Positions 1 through 7,270 of a stretch of DNA of 13,842 nt are shown piece by piece. The stretch is from contig JBDQOI010000047.1 in assembly GCA_040261275.1 (NCBI GenBank), positions 1 through 13,842 of the forward strand. Direction: 5' to 3'. Both the position numbers and the translations under genes were made by a program. The notes below the pieces were generated by a model. That model did not search any database, was not told where the DNA came from, and saw only the letters and a program-made list of their open reading frames with translations. Source of the DNA: UBA8752 sp040261275. Lineage in GTDB: Bacteria > Bacteroidota > Bacteroidia > Flavobacteriales_D > Sanyastnellaceae. Position 1 is the stretch's first letter, and each line of letters begins with the position of its first letter.

Positions 1-692
1 ACGCCATCCCCCGCGAGGCACAGGCGACTGTGGCGCTCAGCCTGCCGGCAACGGACGGAAAAGCGCGCGTGGCCGACCTTTTGGGCCACATCCGTGCCGA
101 ATACCGCACCACCGATCCGGCCTTGGACATCCAATTCCTCGAGACTTCCGCTCCCCAGCGTGTGCTGACCGCCGAGGCGGGCCAGGCTTTGCTGGCGTCA
201 CTGGACTGCTGCCCGAATGGCATCGACCGCATGAGCCCGGACATCCCCGGACTGGTGCAGACCTCCAACAACGTGGCGCGGATCCAGCTATCGGAGGGTC
301 AGGTCGAGGTGCATTGCCTCACGCGCAGTTCCGTCGACACGGAGAAAATGGACCTGGCGCGCCGCATCGAAACGGGTTTCCAACGCGCCGGACTGGTCGC
401 CTCGCGAGGGGGGGCTTACCCCGGGTGGACCCCCGACCCGAAGAGCGAGGTCGTTCAGATGATGGCCGAACTCTATCGCGAGCTCCACGGCGAAGAGGCG
501 CTCGTCCTGGCTTGCCATGCCGGCTTGGAATGCGGCATCTTGGGCAGCCGCTATCCCGGGCTGGACATGGTCAGCTTCGGGCCCACCATTCTCGGGGCGC
601 ACAGTCCCGATGAACGGGCTTCGGTTTCTTCCACGCTCAAGTACTGGGCGTGGTTGAAGGAGGCGCTCATCCGCACCCCCAAGCGCGCCTGA
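1..692 (+). CDS. pepD: PepD-like aminoacyl-histidine dipeptidase (cytosol non-specific dipeptidase), 3' part
   Basis: This is the C-terminal part of an M20-type metallopeptidase of the PepD family, which cleaves dipeptides such as X-His in the cytoplasm using two metal ions. The reading frame is open from base 3 with no stop, so the gene begins before the window; the GTG at 30 is an internal valine, not a start. Visible family motifs are the SPDIPGLVQTSNN segment (about 227-276), HCLTRSSVDT (about 310-340), HAGLECGILG (about 522-546) and GAHSPDERASVSS near the C-terminus. The histidine of that last motif is where the family places its final metal ligand. About 230 residues are present, roughly half of a normal PepD of about 485. 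The stop TGA (690-692) shares its last base with the ATG of surE, so the two are probably co-transcribed. The metal ligands in the N-terminal half cannot be checked here. The family call is firm; substrate range is inferred. Confidence 0.9.
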   Translation, partial: AIPREAQATVALSLPATDGKARVADLLGHIRAEYRTTDPALDIQFLETSAPQRVLTAEAGQALLASLDCCPNGIDRMSPDIPGLVQTSNNVARIQLSEGQVEVHCLTRSSVDTEKMDLARRIETGFQRAGLVASRGGAYPGWTPDPKSEVVQMMAELYRELHGEEALVLACHAGLECGILGSRYPGLDMVSFGPTILGAHSPDERASVSSTLKYWAWLKEALIRTPKRA

Positions 693-1492
693 TGTCAGAC
701 GCTCCAACACGCAGGCCCCGCATCGTCGTCACCAACGACGACGGCATCACCGCCAAGGGCATTCAGGCCCTCGCCTCCGCCATGACGGACTTCGGGGACG
801 TCTACATCGTGGCCCCCGACAGCCCCCAAAGCGGCATGGGACATGCCGTCACCTTCAGCCGCATCCTGCGCTTGCACCCCTTTGAGTTTGAAAGGGGGAC
901 CGTAGAGGCGCGCGCCTGTTCCGGCACCCCCGTGGACTGTGTAAAGCTTGCCGTGGCAGAGGTGTTCGGCGAAGACAACCTGCCGGACCTCCTCGTGAGC
1001 GGCATCAACCACGGGAGCAATGCATCGATCAATGTCATCTACTCCGGCACCATGTCTGCCGCAGTGGAAGGGGCCATGTGCGGCATTCCGTCCATTGGAT
1101 TTTCCCTGTTGGACGAACGATGGGATGCGGACTTTTCAGCCTCGGTGAAGGTCGCCCGCACCCTCGCCGCCACCGTTCTCGAACGCGGTATGCCATCGGG
1201 AACTTGCTTGAACGTCAACATCCCCAAGGTGAGTCCCGACGCTCTCAAGGGCATCAAGATCTGCCGGCAGGCGATGGGGCATTGGCGGGACACCTTCGAC
1301 AAGCGGGAAACGCCCGGAGGGAGCCCATACTATTGGATGCGCGGCGAATTCCACAACCCCGACAAGGGAGAGGACACCGACATCCATGCGCTGAGCCAAG
1401 GGTATGCGAGCGTCGTGCCGGTGCAGTTCGACCTCACCGCCCACCACACCATCGGCGCCCTCAATGGATGGAACCTCGGCGATGAAGGCTAG
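692..1492 (+). CDS. surE: 5'/3'-nucleotidase SurE
   Basis: SurE is a cytoplasmic divalent-metal-dependent phosphatase that removes phosphate from nucleoside 5'- and 3'-monophosphates and is linked to stationary-phase survival. The protein is 266 residues, normal for the family. The metal-site signature TNDDGI gives D16 and D17, APDSPQSG gives S47 and SGINHGSN gives N106, so all expected metal ligands are present. The SGTPVDCVK loop (about 77-85) and the GTMSAAVEG segment are also typical. An in-frame upstream extension to 650 exists, but it lies inside pepD and adds 14 unrelated residues. The ATG at 692, which overlaps the pepD stop by one base, is the sensible start. The 3' end overlaps the next gene by 11 bases. 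Placement before lpxB suggests a shared transcript; I know of no direct biochemical link between SurE and lipid A synthesis. Confidence 0.96.
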   Translation: MSDAPTRRPRIVVTNDDGITAKGIQALASAMTDFGDVYIVAPDSPQSGMGHAVTFSRILRLHPFEFERGTVEARACSGTPVDCVKLAVAEVFGEDNLPDLLVSGINHGSNASINVIYSGTMSAAVEGAMCGIPSIGFSLLDERWDADFSASVKVARTLAATVLERGMPSGTCLNVNIPKVSPDALKGIKICRQAMGHWRDTFDKRETPGGSPYYWMRGEFHNPDKGEDTDIHALSQGYASVVPVQFDLTAHHTIGALNGWNLGDEG

Positions 1493-1790
1493 GGTTCCCG
1501 ATACCCTTTGGGCCGGTCTCCTGGGCGGCGTGCTGTCGGCCGTGGCCGGGTACATTCTGTTTGGTTCCGCTTGGGGATGGACGCAAGGCGAGTCGCTCGC
1601 CTACTTCCACAGGGAGGTCTTCCTGGGGAGCCCCCTCTACAAGGACCGAATTATAAGCATCTGCGTGCTGTCCATCGTGCCGGCCTTCCACCTGGCCTAT
1701 CGCCGGGAAAAGGACAGGTTCGCGCGGGGCACCCTGCTGGTCATGATCCTCATGGTGCTCTACATCGTTTTCCTGCAATACGGCGAATGA
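1482..1790 (+). CDS. small three-helix membrane protein of unknown function
   Basis: I do not recognise this 102-residue protein. It has three likely membrane helices: about 9-30 (AGLLGGVLSAVAGYILFG), about 55-73 (RIISICVLSIVPAFHLAY) and about 83-99 (GTLLVMILMVLYIVFLQ). A basic stretch YRREKDRFAR (about 73-82) lies between helices 2 and 3, and a short polar loop around WGWTQGESLAYFHREVF lies between helices 1 and 2. The open frame extends upstream to 1404 inside surE, but the ATG at 1482 is preferred because the peptide before it is a surE frame shadow. It overlaps surE by 11 bases, and its stop TGA sits within the lpxB start as ATGA, the pattern of translational coupling. That position suggests co-expression with lpxB and possibly an inner-membrane role close to lipid A synthesis; this is inference from context only. 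Confidence 0.8.
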   Translation: MKARVPDTLWAGLLGGVLSAVAGYILFGSAWGWTQGESLAYFHREVFLGSPLYKDRIISICVLSIVPAFHLAYRREKDRFARGTLLVMILMVLYIVFLQYGE

Positions 1791-2911
1791 CTCCCCCGTC
1801 CATCTCCCGACCCGAAAGGGTGTACATCGTCACCGGTGAACCCTCCGGAGATGCCCACGCCGCGGCTGTGGTGCGCGCCTTGAAGGCCCTGCAACCCGGG
1901 ATGGCCTTTCGGGGCATGGGCGGAGACGCCCTGGAGGCAGAGGGCGTGGAATTGGTAGAGCACGTGCGCCACACCGCCATCATGGGCTTCGCGGAGGTGG
2001 TGGCCAAGATTGGCTTCATCCGCAAGTTGATGCGCAGGGTGCAGGACGATGTGGAGCGGTTCCACCCGGACCGCATTCTGATCGTGGACTACCCCGGATT
2101 CAACCTTCGGCTGGCCAGCTGGGCCCGGAGGAAGGGATACTCCGTGGACATGTACATCGCCCCGCAGGTCTGGGCTTGGAAGCGGGGACGCATCCACCGC
2201 ATGGCCCGGGACCTGGACCGTCTGTACGTCATTCTGCCCTTCGAGGCTGTCCATTACGCAGAAGTGGATTTGAAGGTGGAATACGTCGGGCATCCGCTGG
2301 CGGAAGTCGACCGGACGGCACAGGGCGAGCAGGAGTCGGAATGGCGACTCCGCTGTGGGCTGCCTGCCGAAGGTGACCTGCTGGCCCTGTTGCCGGGCTC
2401 CCGGCCACAAGAAATCAACCGGATGCTCAGCGGATTGGTAGAAGCCGCTGCGTCGCTCCCTGAGTTCGTTCCCGTCATCGCCGGTGCGCCCGGTCGATCG
2501 CGCGAAGACTACGACACGGCATTGCCCGTGCTCTTTGGGGAAACCGCCGCCCTGTACCGTTGGGCGGGGGCCGGCCTCATCACCAGCGGCACCGCCACCC
2601 TCGAAGCCGCCCTCCAGGGACTGCCTCAGGTGGTGGCCTATCGCACCAGTGGCCTGACCTACAGGCTCGCCCGTTGGTTCACGAATGTGCGTTTCATTTC
2701 GCTGGTCAACCTCGTGTTGGACCGAGAGGCCGTGCCCGAGCGGATTCAGGGCGGGTGCACACCGCAAGCGCTGGTCTCCGCGCTGCGCGGGGTGTGCTCA
2801 CCGAAGGGAAGACAACAATTGGAACGGGACACAGCCGCGCTTCGGGCGGCATTGTCCAAGAAAGGCGCGGCCGAAGCCGTCGCCCGCGGCCTGCTGCGCC
2901 ATAACGATTGA
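1787..2911 (+). CDS. lpxB: lipid-A-disaccharide synthase LpxB
   Basis: LpxB is a peripheral inner-membrane glycosyltransferase (family GT19) that joins UDP-2,3-diacylglucosamine and lipid X to form the lipid A disaccharide. The 374-residue length fits the family. Motifs in order are TGEPSGDAHA (16-25), RGMGGDALEAEG, IMGFAEVV, DYPGFNLRLA (from D101), APQVWAWKRGR (P126 onward), YVGHPLAE (166-173), LPGSRPQEI (202-210), TSGTATLEAALQGLP and a C-terminal ISLVNLVLDREAVPE-type segment. The start ATG at 1787 overlaps the previous stop by four bases; the longer open frame from 1508 is a shadow of the upstream gene. This gene implies a lipid-A-containing outer membrane. It ends 15 bases from the convergent MuiA-like gene, with no obvious terminator between them. 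Confidence 0.97.
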   Translation: MTPPSISRPERVYIVTGEPSGDAHAAAVVRALKALQPGMAFRGMGGDALEAEGVELVEHVRHTAIMGFAEVVAKIGFIRKLMRRVQDDVERFHPDRILIVDYPGFNLRLASWARRKGYSVDMYIAPQVWAWKRGRIHRMARDLDRLYVILPFEAVHYAEVDLKVEYVGHPLAEVDRTAQGEQESEWRLRCGLPAEGDLLALLPGSRPQEINRMLSGLVEAAASLPEFVPVIAGAPGRSREDYDTALPVLFGETAALYRWAGAGLITSGTATLEAALQGLPQVVAYRTSGLTYRLARWFTNVRFISLVNLVLDREAVPERIQGGCTPQALVSALRGVCSPKGRQQLERDTAALRAALSKKGAAEAVARGLLRHND

Positions 2912-2926
2912 GCGGCAGGGGCTCGC

Positions 2927-4426
2927 CTACTCTAAGCCGGGAATGACCTGGTCCTTGCCATGGCTCAGGTCGTAAGCGAACTGGACGGTCCGGCTCTCCC
3001 CGGCCTTCAACCGAAGGGTCCAGCGAAGGATGCCGGAAGCGTTGTCGAGAACGCCGCCATCGAGTGACTCCGGGACCACTTCGATTTCCGCATTTCGCGA
3101 CACCGGCAGGGGCTCCGCGAGGATCAGCTCACCCGGAAAGGTGCTGCGGTTGGTCACGGTGATGCGGTAGGCCCTGTGGTGCTTGACCTTTCCGCCGAGC
3201 ATGGCTTTGCTGCACAAGGCGGCTTCCCGTTCGCGCTCCACACTCCAGTCTCGGGCCACACCCGCGTCGATGACGATGCTGTCTCCCTTTTCCGTGAGCC
3301 AGACTTCGCCGACCGGTCGACCGTCGATCATGAAACGGGCGCGGTCGGCCTCCGCCACCGGTTCTGAAGGACGCGGAACACTCAAGCGCATGTTGACCCC
3401 AGGATGCTGCGCTGGCACGGCGTAATGCTGGACCTTGACCGGAAGCTCCACCTCACCGAGGCCGATGCTGCGGTGCCATTTAGAGCCGGGATTCAACCCT
3501 TGGTCCACCGTCCACCCCACACCTGGCCAGGACGAGCTCGGCTCGGGAGCAACGGCACTGTAGTCCTTGCGTGGCGTTCCATATGTCACCCTCTGACTGA
3601 GAATGAGGGGCTGCGCATCGGGGCGCTCCGAAAGGCCCGCAAAATTCGCATCGTGAAACCGCACCGGAACCCCGCCTTTCGCCCAGGGGAGGTCCAAGTA
3701 GGCCTCTGCCCTTCTTCTCCAGGTCAACTTGGGCGAGGTTCCCGATTTCAGGGAAAGCACATCGGAGGGTGCCCATTGCTGCTGCCCGTCCCACTCCACC
3801 ACCTGCGTCCTCAGCTCTCCGGTAGCACCCGGCGGCAAATTCACCGACCAGAGGAACACCGAACGGGGCGCAGCCCGTTCGCGCGCCTCACGCGCCTTGT
3901 TCCACAGTTCCTCCTTGTCCGCTATTTCCGTGGTCAGTTCGACGCGCCGGAAAAGGAGGTCCTTGGACTTCTCGTGGACCCAATCGGCCATCTGCTCCAG
4001 GTCCTCTACCAAAAGCGATTCCGAAGTTCCGCCCACCTTCCGGTTGGCGCGGAGCAATGCCAGGTCCTCCTCCACGAGTTCGAGCTGGGCGCGCTTGAGA
4101 TCCAACTCCAGCCGCGCAGATTCCAGCGCCTGCTCCGCCTCCGTAAAGCGGGTCTTTCCACCGGTCTCAAACCACAGATCCTCCTCGCTCTGGACACTTC
4201 CCCGAGACGAAATGTACTGGGTGTCGTACACCACGACGTCCGCCGGAATGGCGGCATGAAAACTGCGGGCCACGACACAGGAGCCAGGGGTGGCCGGGGT
4301 CTTCCACGTCACCACAGCCGCATCGCGGAACACATCGACGCGTTCCACGGTTTGGGCGGAACTGGAGGCGGAAAAAAGAAGAAAGGGGGCGGACCATACC
4401 ACCGCTATGATGCGAAGCGCTTGCAT
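2927..4426 (-). CDS. MuiA-like exported protein (DUF4140/DUF4139 domains)
   Basis: This 499-residue protein resembles the mucoidy inhibitor A (MuiA) family, whose biochemical activity is not established as far as I know. A signal peptide is visible at 1-25 (hydrophobic core IIAVVWSAPFLLFSA, likely cleavage after SSSA). Residues 26-75 fit the start of DUF4140 (VERVDVFRDAAVVTW). Residues about 95-190 are charged, heptad-like and probably coiled coil, with a loop near 131-137. The rest is beta-rich and fits DUF4139, best seen in the last 90 residues (YRITVTNRSTFPGELILAEPLPVS, then ILRWTLRLKAGES and FAYDLSHGKDQ). The centre (about 200-340) is more divergent than I expect. The gene starts 22 bases after the DUF4249 stop, so it is the second gene of a two-gene unit. 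A purine-rich AAGGAG (4444-4439) lies 12 bases before the ATG, rather far for a ribosome binding site. The family call rests on the two ends of the protein. Confidence 0.8.
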   Translation of the reverse strand: MQALRIIAVVWSAPFLLFSASSSAQTVERVDVFRDAAVVTWKTPATPGSCVVARSFHAAIPADVVVYDTQYISSRGSVQSEEDLWFETGGKTRFTEAEQALESARLELDLKRAQLELVEEDLALLRANRKVGGTSESLLVEDLEQMADWVHEKSKDLLFRRVELTTEIADKEELWNKAREARERAAPRSVFLWSVNLPPGATGELRTQVVEWDGQQQWAPSDVLSLKSGTSPKLTWRRRAEAYLDLPWAKGGVPVRFHDANFAGLSERPDAQPLILSQRVTYGTPRKDYSAVAPEPSSSWPGVGWTVDQGLNPGSKWHRSIGLGEVELPVKVQHYAVPAQHPGVNMRLSVPRPSEPVAEADRARFMIDGRPVGEVWLTEKGDSIVIDAGVARDWSVEREREAALCSKAMLGGKVKHHRAYRITVTNRSTFPGELILAEPLPVSRNAEIEVVPESLDGGVLDNASGILRWTLRLKAGESRTVQFAYDLSHGKDQVIPGLE

Positions 4427-4448
4427 GGCGGCAATTTGCTCCTTCTCT

Positions 4449-5393
4449 TCAGGGGATGCAAATCACCGTATCCACAAAAGGTGAATAGGCCACCCATTGG
4501 CCCTGTCCTCCCTCAATGTTGGTCTCCACATCCGCGGGGTTGGCGAAGGGAGAGCCCTGTGATTGCAACTGAACCTCCATGGTGGTGATGGCGTCGTAAG
4601 CGCCGCGGTCGATGTGGTCCCAGCGTACGATCACCGTATCCCCGACCTTGTAGAATCCGATTTCATCGGGGTTGGCGTCTTCGTCAAAATCGTCCGCGGT
4701 GACGGGACGGAACTGCGAAAAACTGAAGGACAGGCCGTTGAAGAGCGCATCGTCCACCGTGGAACGCGGCGGATAAAGCAACCCTCCGTCCTTGCCCACG
4801 CGCATGGCACTCCATCGATAGGCATTGCCCAACGAATCGGGGTCCGTGAAGGAAGCGTAGATGAACCCAAGGGTGTCCACATTGCCCGGGGCCTCAAACC
4901 ACAGACTGTCCAGCCCCACCGGTGGATTGAGCTTGGAAGCCGCGTAGGCCGTGTCACCGTCGAGAACGGCCATCAGGCCGTAAGTGCGGCCCACTTCACC
5001 TGAAATGGCGAAGGATGTGTACGCGCAGAGGTTGCTCAGGATGAGCACTTCGACAGGAACCCCCAGCAATGCGGCGGCGAGCATGAGCTCGTCCGGACCC
5101 AGGGCATCCGCGCACTTTTCGTCCAACTGAACAGGCTCCCCATCCACAGTCAACCACACCTCCCCTCCCCCCGAATACAGGGACCCCAGAAGGCTGGCAT
5201 CGACAGGGGCGAAATAGTCCTGCGAACGGCTGAGCAGCACCACAGGAGGCAGGCCCGGTTCAATGCGCCCTTCCACAACGAGCAGCGGCTCGGCATCGGG
5301 AATGCTGACCGTGATTGGCGTCTCGCAGCCCGCAGTCACCATCAGGAGCAGCAGGGCCGAAAAAGGAAGAGTGGAGAAATTCACGATTTTCAT
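4449..5393 (-). CDS. DUF4249 family lipoprotein
   Basis: DUF4249 proteins are Bacteroidota-specific lipoproteins of unknown biochemical function, often found beside TonB-dependent receptors. This one has 314 residues. The N-terminus has a hydrophobic core FSALLLLMV followed by TAGC, giving a likely lipidated Cys23; the lipobox is relaxed at -3 (Thr), which I consider tolerable here. Family-like features are the opening ITVSIPDAEPLLVVEGRIE, the VVLLSRSQDYF strand, the AYRWSAMR segment near 191 and the C-terminal SPFANPADVETNIEGGQG, close to the NPFSNP...TNIEGGLG pattern I associate with DUF4249. The open frame continues upstream to 6197 antisense to nusB, but the lipoprotein signal fixes the start at 5393. 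No TonB receptor is nearby; the downstream partner is the MuiA-like gene. A good -7 box lies 47 bases upstream, and a dyad lies further out. Confidence 0.85.
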   Translation of the reverse strand: MKIVNFSTLPFSALLLLMVTAGCETPITVSIPDAEPLLVVEGRIEPGLPPVVLLSRSQDYFAPVDASLLGSLYSGGGEVWLTVDGEPVQLDEKCADALGPDELMLAAALLGVPVEVLILSNLCAYTSFAISGEVGRTYGLMAVLDGDTAYAASKLNPPVGLDSLWFEAPGNVDTLGFIYASFTDPDSLGNAYRWSAMRVGKDGGLLYPPRSTVDDALFNGLSFSFSQFRPVTADDFDEDANPDEIGFYKVGDTVIVRWDHIDRGAYDAITTMEVQLQSQGSPFANPADVETNIEGGQGQWVAYSPFVDTVICIP

Positions 5394-5440
5394 GGCACAT
5401 GGACTTGCCGGAGGAGTAACGCACAAAACCGACCCATGTT

Positions 5441-5448
5441 CAAAATTA
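5441..5448 (-). promoter_or_regulatory. candidate -7 promoter box for the DUF4249-MuiA unit
   Basis: Read on the minus strand, these bases are TAATTTTG, an exact match to the Bacteroidota -7 consensus TAnnTTTG. The box lies 47 bases before the DUF4249 start codon, which would give a leader of about 40 bases. I find no TTG or TTTG about 19-21 bases further upstream, so only half of the usual promoter is visible. Confidence 0.45.
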
Positions 5449-5450
5449 TG

Positions 5451-5484
5451 CCCTCGAAATGGGACGTACATTTCATTTCGCGGG
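5451..5484. promoter_or_regulatory. imperfect dyad in the divergent promoter region (candidate operator)
   Basis: The two arms are CCCTCGAAATG (5451-5461) and CATTTCGCGGG (5474-5484), complementary at 10 of 11 positions. The symmetry continues inward: the centre is GTAC (5466-5469) on the same axis, and 13 of 17 base pairs across the whole site are Watson-Crick matches. It lies between the opposing -7 boxes of DUF4249 (minus strand, 5441-5448) and nusB (plus strand, 5495-5502), over the place where both upstream promoter elements would sit. That is where a dimeric regulator could act on both directions. It might instead form an RNA hairpin if transcription of nusB starts upstream of it. The regulator is unknown, and no regulator gene is in the window. 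Confidence 0.45.
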
Positions 5485-5494
5485 TCGATTGACC

Positions 5495-5502
5495 GAACTT
5501 TG
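5495..5502 (+). promoter_or_regulatory. candidate -7 promoter box for nusB operon
   Basis: GAACTTTG matches the Bacteroidota -7 consensus TAnnTTTG at five of six fixed positions and ends 17 bases before the nusB start. A TTTC (5471-5474) lies 20 bases upstream and could serve as a weak -33 element; it overlaps the dyad. A second, less good box, TACATTTC, lies at 5467-5474. Confidence 0.3.
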
Positions 5503-5519
5503 GCTGCACGTTCTGTACC

Positions 5520-6464
5520 ATGTTCAATCGCCGCCAGCTTCGAATCAAAGTGCTGCATGCTCTCTACGCCTTCCACTCCGATGAGGAAGGAACCGTTGAA
5601 AGCATCCACAAGCTTCTCCAAGACTCGCTGGACAAGACCTACGAGCTCTACCTGCTGTTGCTGCTGCTCATTGCCGAATTTCAAGATGCCGCCATCGAGC
5701 GCATCGAGGCCGGCCGGATGAAGCAGCAACCCACGAAGGAGGACCTCCACCCCAACACCAAGTTCGTCAACAACAAGCCGCTCCGCATCATCACAAAGAG
5801 CAAGGTTTTGGCGAAGGAAGCGGCCAACCGCAACCTGGGTTGGGGGCAGGAACAGACCATGATCAAGCGCCTGTTCAAGTCGCTGGTAGCAAGCGAGGAG
5901 TACATCGCTTACATGGACAATGAGGAGCGGGGATTCCAGCACGACCGGGAGGCGCTGAACCGCATGTTTCGCAAGCACATCGCCAACGACGAACTCATCC
6001 AGGATTGGATGGAGGAGCAAAGCATTCTGTGGAGCGATGACCTGGACCTCGCCTGCTCCATCGTCCTGAAGACGGTCAAAACCATCGCGGAAGACTCGGA
6101 CGACCTTGTGTTGAGCGAAATGTGGAAGGAAGAAGGCGATGACAAGGAATTCCTCGAGCAATTGTTCAGTCGGACCTTGGCCATGGCGGAAGAACACGAC
6201 AAGCGCATTGAGGAGGCCGCTTCGAATTGGGACCTGGAGCGCATCGCCACCATTGATTTGCTCCTCCTGCGCATGGCGCTGGCCGAGGCCCGGACGTTTG
6301 AGACTGTCCCCCTCAAAGTGACAATGAACGAGTACATCGACCTCGCCAAGTTCTACAGCACAGAGAAATCGAGCGCTTTTGTCAATGGGCTGCTGGACAA
6401 GATCTTCAAGGCCATGAAGGAGGACGGCACCATCGTCAAGACCGGAAGGGGATTGATCGAATGA
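5520..6464 (+). CDS. nusB: transcription antitermination factor NusB, long Bacteroidota form
   Basis: NusB binds boxA RNA with NusE (ribosomal protein S10) and takes part in antitermination on rRNA operons in the cytoplasm. This protein has 314 residues against about 140 in E. coli NusB; lengths near 310 are what I associate with Bacteroidota. The N-terminus has the RRQLRIKVLHALYAF helix (4-18). Residues about 20-205 are a mainly helical insertion containing a leucine-rich helix (44-50) and a basic stretch around 81-100. The C-terminal NusB core is clear: NWDLERIATIDLLLLRMALAE (236-256) and VPLKVTMNEYIDLAKFYS through SSAFVNGLLDKI (263-295). The ATG at 5520 starts exactly at the conserved N-terminal helix. 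There is no Shine-Dalgarno sequence in front. The stop overlaps the next gene as ATGA. The first gene of a + strand run, it faces DUF4249 across 126 bases. Confidence 0.95.
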   Translation: MFNRRQLRIKVLHALYAFHSDEEGTVESIHKLLQDSLDKTYELYLLLLLLIAEFQDAAIERIEAGRMKQQPTKEDLHPNTKFVNNKPLRIITKSKVLAKEAANRNLGWGQEQTMIKRLFKSLVASEEYIAYMDNEERGFQHDREALNRMFRKHIANDELIQDWMEEQSILWSDDLDLACSIVLKTVKTIAEDSDDLVLSEMWKEEGDDKEFLEQLFSRTLAMAEEHDKRIEEAASNWDLERIATIDLLLLRMALAEARTFETVPLKVTMNEYIDLAKFYSTEKSSAFVNGLLDKIFKAMKEDGTIVKTGRGLIE

Positions 6465-6937
6465 GGAGTCCCCGATCGAAGATCGTCTTCCTTTTCATGT
6501 TTTCCGCTGGAGCGTGGAGTCTGGGGTCCTGCTCGGATGCAGCCGATGGCGAGATCGACGCCAGTTTCATCCACATTCCGGGAGAGGGCGCCCTCGGGGA
6601 AATGCCGGAGGTCGCGTGGGATGCCGATTCCATCGATGTGGGGCTCATTGCCGCCGGCGAAAAGGTGGACATCCCATACATCCTCCGCAATGCGGGAGAC
6701 GCTCCCTTGGTCATTACCCAGGTCAAGCCCAGCTGCGGATGTACCGCTTCCCGAGGCTGGGAAAACCGCACCCTGGAGCCGGGAGAAAGCCTGACCCTCA
6801 CCTTGTCGTTTGATGCGGGAGACCGCATCGGCACTGTGGAGGAGCAAGCGACGGTCGTCACCAACGCTGTCCCCTCCGCTTCGGAATTGAAATTCACCGC
6901 CCGGGTACTGGGCCCTGAAACCGACCTACAACCGTAG
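6461..6937 (+). CDS. DUF1573 domain lipoprotein
   Basis: This 158-residue protein carries one DUF1573 domain, an immunoglobulin-like beta-sandwich family common in Bacteroidota with no assigned biochemical function that I know of. The N-terminus has a basic start (MRSPRSK), a hydrophobic core (IVFLFMFSAGAWSL) and the lipobox LGSC, giving a likely lipidated Cys24. The domain occupies about residues 50-155: VDIPYILRNAGDAPLVI leads into the hallmark PSCGCT (90-95, cysteines 92 and 94), followed by LEPGESLTLTLSFDAGDRIG and EEQATVVTNA. The start ATG at 6461 overlaps the nusB stop in an ATGA arrangement, and yajC follows after 9 bases. The nusB-DUF1573-yajC order is one I recall from many Flavobacteriia. 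It probably sits on the outer or inner membrane facing the periplasm; function is open. Confidence 0.9.
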   Translation: MRSPRSKIVFLFMFSAGAWSLGSCSDAADGEIDASFIHIPGEGALGEMPEVAWDADSIDVGLIAAGEKVDIPYILRNAGDAPLVITQVKPSCGCTASRGWENRTLEPGESLTLTLSFDAGDRIGTVEEQATVVTNAVPSASELKFTARVLGPETDLQP

Positions 6938-6946
6938 ATTACCACC

Positions 6947-7270
6947 ATGCACGTATTGAACCTCATTCTCGCGCAGGCTTCCCCCGCAGATGGCGGAAGC
7001 ACCCTCGTCTTCATCATCGGCACCATGCTGGTGTTCTACTTCTTCATCATGCGCCCGCAGTTCAAGAAGCAGAAGGAAGCCCGGAAATTCAGGGAAAACA
7101 TCGCAAAAGGCGATAAGGTCGTGACGGTGGGCGGCATCCACGGAAAAGTGTTGGATGTCAATGACAAAACCGTGCTGCTCCAGGTCTCCAAAGGGGAAAT
7201 ACGGGTTGACCTCGCCGGAATCTCCGCCGAAGGAGCTGCCGACAGCGAGGCCCTGCAATCTGCCCGCTGA
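6947..7270 (+). CDS. yajC: preprotein translocase subunit YajC
   Basis: YajC is a small inner-membrane accessory subunit of the SecDF-YajC complex, which helps the SecYEG translocon. The 107-residue protein has one membrane helix (about 18-35, STLVFIIGTMLVFYFFIM) followed at once by the family hallmark RPQFKKQKEA. The soluble part contains GDKVVTVGGIHGKV and the IRVDLAGI strand, both typical. No secD or secF lies in the window. It starts 9 bases after the DUF1573 gene, and its stop TGA shares one base with the ATG of the next gene (TGATG), so translational coupling is likely. Length and motifs are normal for the family. Confidence 0.96.
   Translation: MHVLNLILAQASPADGGSTLVFIIGTMLVFYFFIMRPQFKKQKEARKFRENIAKGDKVVTVGGIHGKVLDVNDKTVLLQVSKGEIRVDLAGISAEGAADSEALQSAR

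Noticed and set aside
1760..2767. 335-codon minus-strand open frame opposite lpxB
   Set aside because: lpxB carries every family motif on the plus strand; the antisense peptide is low in hydrophobic pattern and unrelated to known domains.
3404..4588. 394-codon plus-strand open frame opposite the MuiA-like gene
   Set aside because: The minus strand has a signal peptide, coiled coil and DUF4139-like end. The plus-strand peptide has no domain-like pattern.
5394..6197. N-terminal extension of the DUF4249 frame across nusB
   Set aside because: The lipoprotein signal peptide begins at 5393, and the extension is antisense to a clear NusB core.
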